Origin: Channallabes apus
Taxonomy: Eukaryota; Chordata; Actinopteri; Siluriformes; Clariidae
Assembly: GCA_030522415.1 (NCBI GenBank)
Contig: CM060112.1
Coordinates: 858,501 to 922,500, forward strand
Direction of reading: 5' to 3'
Length of the DNA stretch: 64,000 nucleotides
The notes beneath the pieces were generated by a model. The model was not told where the DNA came from. It made no database searches and worked only from the letters and a program-made list of their open reading frames with translations. Both the position numbers and the translations under genes were made by a program. Shown here piece after piece: positions 33,051 to 44,517 of the stretch (the first letter of the stretch is position 1; every line of letters starts with the position of its first letter).

Positions 33051-33246
33051 AATGTCTAAGCTGTATAAGGGGGCGGGGCATGGCATGACACAGTAATCAC
33101 TGTAGGGATGTCTCGTTATCTGTTCTGGAGATCAAATGTTTTTATATCAATAATGTTTTAATAGTCAAGTGGGAGTAGAATAGGTGTATATGACATTATG
33201 ACATTCGTTAACGTTGTGTGTGTGTGTGTGTGTGTGTGTGTGACAG

Positions 33247-33396
33247 ATCAAGGAGGACTCAGTGGTCTGGGTGCTGATGGTGAGTCTCCGACTCAGACAC
33301 GAAATCAGGGATCACGTGTTGATCTGCCGTCTAACGCCGTGGTGAGAGGAATGAGTCGTGGACAGAGCAGGTCCAGCATGATGGAGACGGCAGACG
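33247..33396 (+). CDS. dip2b: DIP2 exon 6
   Basis: Residues 231-280: DQGGLSGLG...VDLPSNAVVRGM...SSMMETADG. The LP...GM...SS-M-TADG spacing is like DIP2B. The acceptor is directly preceded by (GT)n-GACAG. Donor G|GTACTG, phase 1. Confidence 0.92.
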
Positions 33397-33424
33397 GTAC
33401 TGAGACTGTGTTTCTCTACAGTAT

Positions 33425-34065
33425 GTGTGGGTCTGTCTGCGTCTCTGCCTGAGTGTCTGGATTTTTGTCTGATTCTCTGTCTGAGAGTCTGTCTCGGTCA
33501 CTGTCTCACTGTCTGTCTCAGTGTCTGTCTCTGTCTCACTGTCTGTCTCGGTCTCTGTCTCAGTGTCTGTCCTCATTGTCTGTCTCAGTGTCTGTACGAG
33601 TGTCTGTCTGGGTTTCTGTCTGAGAGTCCGTCTCGGTCTCTGTCTCACTGTCTGTCTCACTGTCTGTCTCACTGTCTGTCTCTGTCTCACTGTCTGTCTC
33701 GGTCTCTGTCTCACTGTCTGTCTCGGTCTCTGTCTCAGTGTCTGTCCTCACTGTCTGTCTCAGTGTCTGTCTCTGTCTCATTGTCTGTCTCGGTCTCTGT
33801 CTCAGTGTCTGTCCTCACTGTCTGTCTCAGTGTCTGTACGAGTGTCTGTCTGGGTCTCTGTCTGAGAGTCCGTCTCGGTCTCTGTCTCACTGTCCATCTC
33901 GGTCTCTGTCTCAGTGTCTGTCCTCACTGTCTGTCTCACTGTCTGTCTCACTGTCTGTCCTCACTGTCTGTCCTCACTGTCTGTCTCGGTCTCTGTCTCA
34001 CTGTCTGTCCGAGTGTCTGTCTGAGAGAATATTTATTTGTCTGAGCTTTTGAGTCTCAGTCTCTG
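33425..34065. repeat. CTGTCT-type tandem array in intron 6
   Basis: Imperfect array of CTGTCTCACTGTCTGTCTCG-like units, about 640 bp, starting within 30 bp of the exon 6 donor. Long open frames here (repeated SVSV/CLSLCL) are repeat artefacts. Confidence 0.95.
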
Positions 34066-34642
34066 TCTCAGAGTTTAAGTATTTGTTTTAGTGTCTGTCT
34101 ACATGTCTGAGTCTCTGTAGTGTTTAAAAATAAACCTATTTCATAAATGGAAAAAATAATGATTACTGATGCCAATTAGACATAATAATCAGACCAATAC
34201 TGTATGACCATTTGACCAATCGATGGACTGCGCTGTTTTCAGCCCCACCCACATTTCCCAGCTCTGTTCACCTGACACCTGGATCAGAAGCCACACTAAA
34301 CTCAGTGCAGCTCGTGTGTCGTTGGAAATAATGACAGGATGTCGGTAAAATGGTTAAAGAATGCTATCTCAGTTACATTAGTGGAAACATTATGATGCAA
34401 CAGCTTTTACTGTTGTCATGGTAACCATTGAACGTGGTAAATAATGCACTGAAGCTTACTGTATGTTTGTTTATAATGCACAGTATAAATGGACAGGTTT
34501 ATGTCTGATATTGATGACAGTTGGTTGATAACACACACAGAGTGACATTCGTTTATTAATCAATAATGTTTTTTTCTTTCTTTTTCCTTTCCACTCTTTT
34601 TCCACGTGTGTCATGCTGCTTTTCATTGCTTTTCTCTGTTAG
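34066..34642. other. Intron 6, middle part
   Basis: No exon or element recognised until the pyrimidine-rich stretch at 34568-34640 that precedes the candidate microexon. Confidence 0.6.
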
Positions 34643-34660
34643 TGAGAAGAGTGGGGAAAG
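34643..34660 (+). CDS. dip2b: Candidate 18-nt cassette microexon of DIP2
   Basis: TGAGAAGAGTGGGGAAAG is flanked by a strong pyrimidine tract ending CTCTGTTAG and by a GTAATG donor. It fits the phase-1 junction between exons 6 and 7 exactly and would add VRRVGK between METAD and GVPVSS. A TGC-containing stretch (CATGCTGC) lies about 30 nt upstream, as in SRRM4-regulated neural microexons. No expression evidence here. Confidence 0.5.
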
Positions 34661-35533
34661 GTAATGCTTAGATGTAACCACGCCCTGCAGTTAGGTCTTG
34701 ACCCTTGGTCTGCTTTCAGTGTGTGTGTCTGTGCGTGTGTGTGTAGACTGATGTGCAGGTGTGTGTTGATGCACTCCTGTAGAATCGCTCCTTCCTTTTA
34801 TTCCCTCTATCTTCCTGCTCCAGGGTCCTCATTTATCAGTGGTGCACACACACTCTAACCCGTACAACATCGGATGTTTCAAAAGAGTGTGTTTGTTGTT
34901 ATGCAAAAAATGACATCTTAGCACATGAAAATATCTTAAATATGAGAAAATGTCCAAATGACTTCCAAGTTTACTTCAATTTGTAGACTTCAAAGAGAAA
35001 CTGAACAAATAATATCTATGTGTTTGAATACAATCCATGGCACTGATTGATTTTTAACAGTCTGAGACCGGCTGTCCTTGTGTTCTCTGTTAAACCCCAA
35101 CAATTTTAAAGATGTGAATAATACGCATAAAGTCAGTGTGAAGATATAAATGAAGAATAATAGAGGGACTAAAGCAGAGCCTTGAGGGACACCATAATAT
35201 ATATTTTTTGCTTGTTTTAGGATGTCACTTATGTCACTAATAAACTGATTACAGTATAAAATCAGAAAAGAACTTGTCCAAACTCATCTTATCGTTTGCT
35301 AGTGTGTGAAATCTTAATGTTGTATGTGAGATAAATGAGGTCCCTGGTCTTTAGACACCTCAATGGGGACGTTCCAAAGTTATGAAATCATCTGGAGCAG
35401 GACTGCAACAGTGAGGAACGTGTGTGTGCTCTGGTCATGCCCTGCTTGGCTGAGTCAGGATTGTGTTTGAGTATTTGTGTTTGTGTGCTTGTCTGTATCA
35501 CCCCTCACCTGCCTGGTCCTGGTCCTGGTCTAG
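34661..35533. other. Intron 6, distal part, with an ancient LINE scrap
   Basis: The minus strand at about 35080-35200 reads a degraded RT box (GVPQGSALVPLLF), a very old L2-like fragment. Otherwise nothing seen. The acceptor for exon 7 is GGTCCTGGTCTAG. Confidence 0.55.
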
Positions 35534-35653
35534 GTGTTCCTGTGTCCAGTCGTGTCTCCACTAAGATCCAGCAGCTTCTCAACACGCTGAAGCGACCCAA
35601 ACGACCTCCACTGAGCGAGTTCTTCCTGGATGACCAAGAGGAGATTGTAGAAG
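35534..35653 (+). CDS. dip2b: DIP2 exon 7
   Basis: Residues 281-320: GVPVSSRVSTKIQQLLNTLK, RPKRPP, EFF-DD-EEIVE, the most conserved linker block of the family, just before the first adenylation domain. Donor G|GTGAGG. Confidence 0.96.
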
Positions 35654-36646
35654 GTGAGGCTTCAAGTTCACAGCACTCCAGTCCTCAGGCTGTGTTACAG
35701 TGGGAGCCACGTCAAACAGCCGCCTGGAGCATGACTGCTCCGTGGCAGTTCCATGAAGGCTTCGTGCATGGAATGTGATCCCCCGCGATGACGCAGTTAA
35801 CGATGCCCCGCCCCATAAACGCCCCCATGCGCTTTCTAAAAAGATGGTTGCAATGCCGTATAATTCCGCCAGATGGAGCATTGACTGGCACAGTTAACTG
35901 CAGTGTCCAGGAAACCCAATACCGTATCTTTAATATACAGACAGTTCTTGTATTGTCAACATAGTTTCATAAATAGATGAAAAAACAACAACAACAAACC
36001 GATTAATAAAACAGATTTGTTAAATCACTCAATACATAACCCATGATGATTATGCTATTTATTATTTAATAATGAATTAATAAAATTAGTTAGTGAAATA
36101 TTTTTAAGACATCCTGAAATGATCCTTAAAGACACGGTAGCGGCTGTAATTTGTCTATACCGATCATTGTAGGTACGGAATAAAAACGCAGGCTACGTAC
36201 AGTATTTTATATTACTGTGTATTTTACCCCGTTCCATTTAATATACTGATAGATAATATTTTGCTGCAAAGTAAAGCTCAAACGTCTGCTTGGGTTTGTT
36301 TTCGTTATATTTTTGATGATGTTTTCGCTGATTTTTTCACTGATAGTCTACAAGTGGCATAAGAGGCAATTAATGGCGCATGCAACCTGGAACAAATATC
36401 TGCCCATATGGATCAGTATTTCTTTAGTCATTTAATCATGCATAATGTGCCCCCGTCAAAAGATCTGATGGGGCATTAATCACTTATCACAACTGTGAAT
36501 GGATGCGGCAGCAGACACATTAAATCCCCATAAACACTTGGAGACAATAGTAAAAAAGTTCCAGAGGGTTAGCGCCTGTTATACTAATGTATTTTTACAG
36601 ATTTTTTTTTTTACTGCTTATATTTCGTTGGGTTTTACGCAATTTC

Positions 36647-36677
<31 letters not shown>

Positions 36678-37434
36678 GTTACTATACAGTAAGGCCAGGT
36701 AAAAACAGTGCTTGAACATGATGCCCCCCTCCCCCCACCCCGTGTTGTCTGGTCTAGAACGGCGCTGCCTCTGACCGTCTTTTGTCTTGTAAATGAGTAT
36801 TCTCACTCACCTTCCAATCCCCCCAGCGCACACACTCTGTTTGTACTGTAAACTGTACTGTAACTGTGTTTGCTAGGGCACTTGGTTATACACAGTACTT
36901 TAATGTATGGAACACTTACTTAACTTACTGGTTTGGTTTAAATATCGCTTATTACCTTATTCAACAAAATAAATTCATTATTAACGTATTGAAGTATTTT
37001 AGTTAAGGACAAAAACTGTGCTTGTGTTTAGAACTGCTGAACAGCCGAAAACACACACACACACCCATCCCCCCGCCAAAAACACACACACACACAGAGC
37101 AATTAACACCATGTCATACTCAGGAGTGGAAGGTGAGAAACCTCAATGGAGAATACCAAGTTTGTCGTTGCTCTTTTGGAGTTCTTAAAACCCAAAACAT
37201 TTATTTATACTGAGAAAAAATTATTATGGGTCACAATCACAAACACATATAATCAAGTGTTTAACTGGTTTCATTTGTTTCTATGATCAATAATTATTAT
37301 TATTATTATTTTCAGCCCAACTCTTTGACTATTTAAAACAAAGTTGTGTCCCATTTTTTGCCCATTGAAGTTGTTGGTTCAACTAAACAATTTTTAAATA
37401 CCCAAACAATCCCCCAAAATTAAAACACGCAAAA
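35654..37434. other. Intron 7, proximal part
   Basis: AT-rich, with (TG)n at 36647-36674 and (CA)n at 37051-37097. The stretch 35690-35880 has a modest open frame on both strands but no recognisable domain. No gene called. Confidence 0.6.
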
Positions 37435-37858
37435 CATGACTTTAACAATTCAATTTATTCTTCCAAAACTAGTCAAAGTTAAAACAGTAATTTATATAAA
37501 ACAGATGAATACATGTTGTCTTTTTGCTTAAAGTTCATTAAACTACCCGGATACACCAGCTGCTTATAAGTCTCTATCTATAGTCCTTTTACATTAAAGT
37601 ATTAATTTTTCAAATATCAAAACTATTAAACATGGAACAGTTGAAGTCTTTGTTTCCCCCAAAGTACTGTATCAGACATTTTGCAGTTCTATGTTCAGAA
37701 TATACAGTAGACCTGATCAAACATCATTCTAAAGCTGTCGGACTGTGACGTCATCCCTCCTACAGCTCCCTCAACAGCTTGTTCAGGCTCCTCCAGTCCT
37801 GTAGCTCCAAAAGTCCAGCCGTCAGCCGTCTGACCTCCCAATCCTCCACAGCGGAGCT
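37435..37858 (-). CDS. Candidate terminal exon of an antisense gene nested in intron 7
   Basis: Minus strand: acceptor TGTTGTCTTTAAGCAG, then an open frame of about 32 codons, rich in charged and Leu residues (AVEDWEVRRLTAGLLELQ, DWRSLNKLLREL), a TAG stop at 37760-37762, and a 3' UTR with AATAAA at 37454-37459. The helix-like, protein-like composition and the polyadenylation signal support a real last exon. I do not recognise the protein. Intervening exons between here and 38880 were not identified. Confidence 0.35.
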
Positions 37859-37861
37859 CTG

Positions 37862-38257
37862 CTTAAAGACAACAGGAGAATTTAGTCAAGACAGATAAAC
37901 TTCACAGAACATCTAGTTCTAATAAAAATAATATATATTAATAAACCTATTTACCACAGAGTGTGTAAAACACTGCTTTGGGGATTCTGTAATGTAAATA
38001 AACTGCCTGTGCTAATGTTAACCAGTGAACAGTGTTAGTGTTAACCAGTGAACAGTGTTAGTGTTAACCAGTGAACAGTGTTAGTGTTAACCAGTGAACA
38101 GTGCTAGTGTTAACCAGTGACTGTCTGTATTATCGTCTGCATTAAATTAACCGGGAATTTACTTAATGCGCTTCTCATACAAATAAGTTTAAGTGATATA
38201 ACACTCGTATATGAGCATTAGTTCATCCCTGAAGCCAAACTATAACTTACTGAAGCC

Positions 38258-38291
<34 letters not shown>

Positions 38292-38879
38292 CCCCCCTCC
38301 TCCTCCTCCTCCTTAACTGATAAACACTTCAGTGTTGTTATTCAGCTCTTTAACTAAGCGCTCGCGCTACCGCGGAAAGTCCCGGACAAAGTGTATAAAA
38401 TATAAACCGGGTTATGAGCGTTACTAGCTCCTGTACAGCTCCCCTCAGTCTGTGTCCCTCATCAACTGCATCACATTATATTACAGTCACAGAAATAACC
38501 TGCAGATTAACTCTTAACCAGAGAATAAATAAGCGCTGAATTTATCCAGACAGCACGCGGTGAGATTCTCTCAGTATTTACAGAGAACACAAACACTCTT
38601 CATCGGGTAGTGCAGCTCTTGTAATAGGGACATTAATAGTATTGTCGAAGCTTGAGCATGTTTTTGAGTTAAAGTGGAGTGACATTGTGAGTGTGTGACA
38701 CTGACAGTAAGCTGTAATATTAACTCCAGACTTGGTAAACAGATCATTAAGTTCTCTAAAGTCACATCTGACCGCTGCTGCTGCTGCCAGTGATATTTAA
38801 AACAGCCAATAAAAAACTAAACTGGGAAATAAACTGTAAACTACCACAAACACATTTTATAAAATAAAACATCACTTAC
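37862..38879. other. Intron 7, middle part
   Basis: Four short repeats of GTTAACCAGTGAACAGTGTTA at 38016-38120, (CA)n at 38262-38289, (CTC)n near 38295. Would be the intron(s) of the candidate antisense gene. Confidence 0.5.
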
Positions 38880-38960
38880 CACGAATAGTCCGTTAAGCCG
38901 CCATCTTCACTTCTGTAGTTTGGCAGCGTCAGTTCGGCGGGGGTGGAGGCGGGTTGTTAA
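38880..38960 (-). promoter_or_regulatory. Candidate first exon and promoter of the antisense gene
   Basis: Read on the minus strand: a GC-box-like stretch (the complement of GGGGGTGGAGGCGGG), then GAAGATGGCGGCTTAACGG, which contains the YY1-type AAGATGGCGGC common near starts of housekeeping transcripts, then ATTCGTG|GTAAGTGATG, a consensus donor at 38879. The ATG opens only M-A-A-stop, so the exon is probably untranslated. A CACGTG E-box (AATCACGTGATT) lies at about 38961-38972. Confidence 0.35.
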
Positions 38961-39229
38961 AATCACGTGATTGCAACTCAGCGCAGCTGGCTTGTTTTAA
39001 TGTGTTCTTGAGAACGAAGCGCCATCTAGTGGTGGAACCAGGTAAATGAATAAATAGGGCTTGAATGGGCGTATTTACTGTGAAATCTTGACACGCCTTT
39101 CGGCCAGAAAAGGGAGGGGGGATTACGGCGTGCAAAGGCCATTCACACGCCATTCACACTTCAGCCACACTGTCGCGGCTATTTGGTGTGGCTCCCACTG
39201 TATAATTTCCTTACGGCGAAAGTCTCTAA

Positions 39230-39237
<8 letters not shown>

Positions 39238-39283
<46 letters not shown>
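39238..39283. repeat. (CA)n microsatellite in intron 7
   Basis: About 22 CA units, roughly 75 bp upstream of exon 8. Confidence 0.95.
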
Positions 39284-39284
<1 letters not shown>

Positions 39285-39357
39285 AAATATACAACATATA
39301 AATGCTTGGTCTAGTTTTATACAAACATGTTTGTTTGCTTGGACGCTTCTCCTACAG

Positions 39358-39555
39358 TCCCACGGCAGGACCCTAACACCCCGAGGCCAGAGGGCCGTCA
39401 GATAATCCCAGTGAAGGGTGAGCCACTGGGCGTAGTCAGTAATTGGCCTCCCGCCCTGCAGGCTGCGCTGGCACGGTGGGGTGCCACTCAAGGCAAAAGC
39501 CCTGCCCTCACCACCCTGGACATTACAGGCAAACCTCTCTACACTCTCACATACG
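39358..39555 (+). CDS. dip2b: DIP2 exon 8
   Basis: Residues 321-386: VPRQDPN..RPEGRQ, then KGEPLGVVSNWPPALQAALA and RWGATQ..SPALTTLDITGK, the start of the first AMP-binding domain. Acceptor CTCCTACAG, donor G|GTAAAA. Confidence 0.96.
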
Positions 39556-39855
39556 GTAAAAGGAAATAATTACATTTTGAGAAAACCTGAAAATGGTAGA
39601 ATTAAAGCTGTGATTTTTTGTTTTCATATCAGGTTGGTGTGTAAGGTTTGCTGAAGTTTCATCTCATGTTCCTGCAGCTTGTTCTCTAGAACTGCTTGGT
39701 GGAATTATTAAATCGATTAAATGTTAAATAAAATGACATTTATTTTAATCTGATATTTGGCTGATCCAGGTTACAGACTTTCCCACCCAGGGTAAGATGC
39801 TTGGTCATAATGCTTGGTCATAGTAATAAATCAGTATTTGTTGTGTGTTTTCAAG

Positions 39856-39947
39856 GGAAACTGTGGAGTCGTAGTGTTAAACTGGCCTACACTCTTCTGA
39901 ACAAACTGGGAACCAAGAACGAGCAGGTGATCAAGCCTGGAGACCGG
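39856..39947 (+). CDS. dip2b: DIP2 exon 9
   Basis: Residues 387-417: GKLWSRSVKLAYTLLNKLGT then GDR, a conserved part of the AMP-binding fold. Donor CGG|GTGAGC, phase 0. Confidence 0.96.
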
Positions 39948-40255
39948 GTGAGCAAAAGCACTGTGTGATTTAAAATCGAATATATTTGGAGAATCAAATT
40001 AGAAATCTCTGAAAAAACTAGAAACCAAACTCTGTCATCATCAGGTGATTATTTTTTTTTATGCAAAATATTAATGCAAATATTTGCAAAAAAATATTTT
40101 TGTCACTGGAGTGGGTTGTGAAAGTTAATATCATGTCCTGTGTTATAATGAAAATATAAAATAGTTTATTTATTCATGAATATATTTTTTAAAACTTTAA
40201 TCCCTGGAACTGTGTTATGTTGAGCTGCTTATGGTGACCTGCTGTTACTCCCCAG

Positions 40256-40366
40256 GTGGCATTGGTGTACCCTAACAGTGACCCTGGCATGTTCTGGGTG
40301 GCATTTTATGGCTGTTTGCTTGCAGAGGTTATTCCTGTGCCAATAGAGGTGCCACTGTCCCGCAAG
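40256..40366 (+). CDS. dip2b: DIP2 exon 10
   Basis: Residues 418-454: VALVYPNSDPGMFWVAFYGC, LLAEVIPVPIEVPLSRK. It matches the A/B members better than DIP2C. Donor AAG|GTAGCC followed by (GT)n. The next intron carries nested L2 elements. Confidence 0.96.
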
Positions 40367-40807
40367 GTAGCCTAACTGTGTGTGTGTGTGTGTTTTATTT
40401 ACATGCCCTTACTACCCACTCTTAAAGTTCACCCTACAGTCCACGCCACAGTCTGCACTGTATTTCACTCTACCATCACACAGTAGCCCCTCCAATATTC
40501 TACCCAACAGCGCAACTAAAATTCCACTCTGCAGTTCACCTTCTAACTCACCCAACACTGTCCCTTACACGTGAAGTCTAAATTTCATTCCATCTAAAGC
40601 CTGCAGTATTATTACAGCCCACCCTTTACCCCACAATATAGTCTTATAGTCTTATTATAGCCCACCCTACAGTCCATGTCCACCTCACTGGCCACTTCAC
40701 AGTTCACCCATCAGTCTATACTGCTGCCCTCCATATAGCCTACATTATCAGCCCCATCCTACAATCAGCCCATCCTACAGCCCACCATCATCTCATGCAG
40801 CCCACCC
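40367..40807. repeat. Degenerate CAGCCCACCCTACAG repeat, intron 10
   Basis: Loosely repeated motif (CAGTCCACCCTACAG and variants) from about 40420 to 40807. It resumes at 44885-44985 on the far side of the retroelements, showing that the LINE/SINE block was inserted into it. Confidence 0.7.
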
Positions 40808-40988
40808 AATTCAATTCAGTAGCTCAGTGGTTAAGGCGTTGGACTACGGTTCGGAAGATCCCAGGTTCAAACCCCACAACCACCAAGTTGCCACTGTTGG
40901 GCCCCTGAACCTCAACTGCTCAGATATGTAATGAGGTAAAAATGTAAGTTGCTCTGGATAAGAGCGTCTGCCAAATGCCTAAATGTAA
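40808..40988 (+). mobile_element. tRNA-derived SINE, uninterrupted copy
   Basis: TAGCTCAGTGGTTAAGG (A-box-like), AGGTTCAAACCCC (B-box-like), a central GCCACTGTTGGGCCC region and a 3' part GGATAAGAGCGTCTGCCAAA, ending AAATGTAA. It is the reference for the copy split at 23958/29094. Confidence 0.8.
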
Positions 40989-41318
40989 TTCAATTCAGTT
41001 TTATTTGTATAGCGCTTTAACAATTGACATTGTCTCAAAGCAGCTTTACACAATCAAAAGAATTATTTAAGTTTGTAGGGAATGTGAATGTGTATGAATC
41101 AAAATGTTCAGATATTCCCTGGTGAGCAAGCCCGAGGGCGACAGTGGCAAGGAAAAACTCCCTGAGACGGTAATAGGAAGAAACCTTGAGAGGAACCAGA
41201 CTCGCCAGGGAACCCATCCTCATCTGGGTGAAACAGATAGCAGGAAATGATCTGCATTTATACAGTGTGTTAGGTGGCAGCCAGTTCAGCTATAATAGTT
41301 GATGTTAATTGATGATAA
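40989..41318 (-). mobile_element. L2-A 3' UTR, left part
   Basis: TTCAATTCAGTTTTATTTG and ATAGCGCTTTAACAATTG onward, minus strand. It is interrupted at about 41318 by L2-B; the right part is at 44518-44880. Confidence 0.85.
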
Positions 41319-41436
41319 AATTCAATTCAATTCAATTCAATTTTATTTATATAGCGCTTTTAACAATGGTCATTGTCTCAAAGCAGCTTCACAAAAATTT
41401 TAGAAATTTAACAAAAAAAAAAAAAAAAAAAAAAAT

Positions 41437-41443
<7 letters not shown>

Positions 41444-41497
<54 letters not shown>
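41444..41497. repeat. (TA)n microsatellite in L2-B 3' UTR
   Basis: About 26 TA units, next to an A-run of about 25. Confidence 0.95.
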
Positions 41498-41501
<4 letters not shown>

Positions 41502-42147
41502 AATTATATATAAAGTAATAAATAAATAAATAAAATTATAATAGAAAATAAATAAATAAAAACAAATAATAATAATAATTATAGAAAAGAAAATAATTGG
41601 AAGTGTGGATGTGTGAGAGAAATGTGCAGATAATAATGAGATGAATGAATGAAATGTCTCTGATGAGCAAGCCAAGGGTGACGGCGACGGTGGCAAGGAA
41701 AAACTCCCTGAGATGGCATTAGGAAGAAACCTTGAGAGGAACCAGACTCAACAGGGAACCCATCCTCATTTGGGCGACAACAGATAGAAATGATATAACA
41801 TCTTGTGTGTTGTGCAGGTGAAAATTCAATATGACAGAAATTATTTAAATTGTCATGAAGACCAGTTCAGCATAGGGACGAGTCAGTAGGTGCAGAGGGC
41901 AGATGAGGTCTGGATCACTGGAAGCACAGGAGCAGCATGTGTAGCTCCAACCATCATAAAGCTGAATCCAGTTGGAGCTGGTCCTTCTCTGGATGCCTCA
42001 GGAACCTCGCAGGGTCGGCCTTTGTCTACTGAAGCTGGCAAAATCTCCCGATGCCTCGGGATGGGTAGAGAAATACAGAACAGATGGGGAGAATTAGCGT
42101 AGTTGCCATTCGGTATAGGTGTACTGGAGTATGAGTACTGGGATGAG

Positions 42148-44510
42148 TTATGTGTATGCCAGATTAAAAAGATGCGTCTTGAGTCTACTTTTGAACTGAG
42201 AAACCGTGTCTGCTCCCCGAACACTGTCTGGAAGGCTATTCCAAAGCTTTGGAGCTAAATATGAAAAAGCCCTACCCCCTTTTGTAGATTTTGAAATTCT
42301 GGGAACTACCAGAAGTCCGGAGTTTTGTGATCTTAAGGCGCGTGGTGGATTGTAGCGTATCAGAAGACTGGTTAGGTATGTGGGAGCTAAACCATTTAAG
42401 GCCTTGTATGTAAGTAATACTATTTTGTAATTTATTCTAAACTGAACAGGTAGCCAGTGCAGGGATGATAATATTGGGGTTATATGATCATATTTTCTGG
42501 ATCTAGTGAGAACCCTGGCAGCTGCATTTTGGATTAACTGAAGCTTGTTTATTGAGGATGCAGGACAACCACCTAGTAATGCATTACAATAGTCCAGTCT
42601 GGAGGTCATGAATGCATGAACTAGTTTTTCTGCATCAGATACGGATAAGATGTTCCTAAGTTTAGCAATATTTCGAAGATGGAAAAAGGCTGTTTTTGTG
42701 ATATTTGAAATGTGATTTTCAAAAGACAAGTTACTGTCTAATATTACTCCCAGATCTTTTACTGCTGAGCTGGTAATAACAGTACATCCTTCTAAGCGCA
42801 AGCTGAATTGTGAAAGCTGTTGTGTGCTGGTTTTTGGGCCAATAAGTAATATCTCTGTCTTATCTGAATTTAGTAAAAGAAAGTTATTGGTCATCCAATC
42901 TTTTATGTCCTGGACACACTCAGTTAATCTAGACAACTTAGGTATTTCGTCTGGTTTAGTTGAGATATATAATTGGGTATCATCAGCATAACAATGGAAA
43001 CTAATCCCATGTCTTCTAATGATGTTACCCAAGGGAAGCATGTATATTGAGAACAACAGAGGTCCTAAAACTGACCCTTGTGGGACCCCATATTTCACTG
43101 GCATTATACCAGACGGTTCTCCATTTAGATCTACAAAATGGTAGCGATCAGACAGGTAAGATCTAAACCATTTTAGTGCCTGTCCCTGAATGCCTATATA
43201 ATTTTGTAAGCGATCTATGAGAATATTATGATCTATAGTGTCGAATGCAGCACTAAGATCGAGCAGGACTAGCAATGAGATGCAGCCTTGGTCTGAAGCT
43301 AAAAACAAGTCATTTGTAATCTTAACTAGTGCAGTTTCTGTGCTATGATGGGGCCTGAAACCTGACTGAAATTCTTCAAGGATGTTGTTATCCTGCAAGA
43401 ATGTGCAAATTTGAGCTGATACTACTTTTTCTAGTATTTTTGATATGAACGGGAGGTTTGAGATCGGTCTGTAATTTTTTATTTCATTCGCGTCCAAATT
43501 AGATTTTTTAAGAAGCGGCTTAATAACTGCTAACTTGAAAGGTTTAGGGACGTGACCTAGATGTAATGAAGAATTAATAATGTTTAGGAGTGGCTCTCCA
43601 ACCGTAAGCATCACTTCTTTTAAAAATCTGGTTGGGATTGGGTCTAACAGGCACGTTGTTGATTTAGCCGAGGTGATGAGTTTATACAGCTCTTCCTGTC
43701 CTATACCTGTAAAGCAGTGAAAATCTAAATGTGAAGCTATAGGCTGAACTGGATCGTGAGATACTATTAGAGGTTGAACCTCCATTATTTTCTTCCTGAT
43801 ATTATTGATTTTTTCATTAAAGAAGTCCATAAAGTCTTCACTTCTAAACTGTGATGGGATACTCTCTGCGGGCATCTTAGGTTTTGTTAAGCGAGCCACT
43901 GTACTAAATAAGAACCTGGGATTGTTTTGGTTTCTTGCTATCAGTTGGCTAAGATGCTCGGTCCTAGCAGTTTTTAGAGCCTGTCTATAGCTGCACATAC
44001 TGTCTTTATACGCAATTCGAAAAACTTCTAATTTAGTTTTCCTCCATTTTCGCTCGAGGTTACGGGTTGCTCTCTTTAGGGCGCGAGTATGACTGTTGTA
44101 CCACGGTGCCAATGTTTTATCTCTGACTTTTTTTAATCTGATGGGAGCAACAGTGTCTAATGTACTGGTAAAAATAGTGCCCATGCTGCTAGTCACTTCA
44201 TCTAGATCATCTGCATTTAGGGGTCTAATAAGAAATTGGGACAGATCCGGCAGATTACTTGTGAATCTGTCTTTAGTGGTGGGATTCATATTTCTAACAG
44301 ATTGATAGCGTGGGGAGACACAGCTAATCTGTTCTACGGGTAGAGTATATGTCAGGAGGTGATGATCTGTGATATCATCACTTTGAGGTATGATCTCTAT
44401 ATTAGAGACATCTATACCATGGGATATAATTAAATCTAGCGTATGATTAAAGCGGTGAGTTGCTCCAATTATATTTTGCTTAACCCCAAAGGAATTTAGT
44501 AAATTTTAGG
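42148..44510 (-). pseudogene. L2-B ORF2, reverse transcriptase intact but endonuclease truncated
   Basis: The frame is open from the truncated 5' end (about 44510) to the stop at 42148; the first Met is at 44289, giving 713 residues. Residual endonuclease ([22 protein letters not shown]). Complete RT boxes: [75 protein letters not shown]. The clean frame suggests a young insertion, dead only by 5' truncation. Confidence 0.88.
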
Positions 44511-44517
44511 AATTTAG

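Larger units (their letters stand above)
41319..44517 (-). mobile_element. L2-B LINE, 5'-truncated, inserted in L2-A
   Basis: A second L2/Maui lineage on the minus strand. The 3' end (four CAATT units, then TTTATATAGCGCTTTTAAC) is at the low-coordinate side, followed by a poly(A/T) and (TA)n tract (41411-41497) in the 3' UTR. The 5' end is lost within the endonuclease. ATAAAA occurs at both junctions (about 41313 and 44521), a possible target duplication. Confidence 0.85.

Noticed and set aside
33331..34052. Frames of repeated CLSLSHCLS or RQRQTVRQT in intron 6
   Set aside because: Translations of a CTGTCT-type tandem array, not a gene.
35422..35881. Independent gene at 35422-35778 or its antisense
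   Set aside because: The plus frame is DIP2 exon 7 read through its donor; the minus frame has no recognisable domain.
38571..38765. Extra exon of the antisense gene at 38571-38765
   Set aside because: An open frame exists, but no splice sites give a frame compatible with the terminal exon at 37858, so I did not include it.
40808..40900. A tRNA gene (A box and B box present)
   Set aside because: The sequence continues into a SINE body and tail, occurs in at least two dispersed copies and lacks a full cloverleaf; it is a tRNA-derived SINE.
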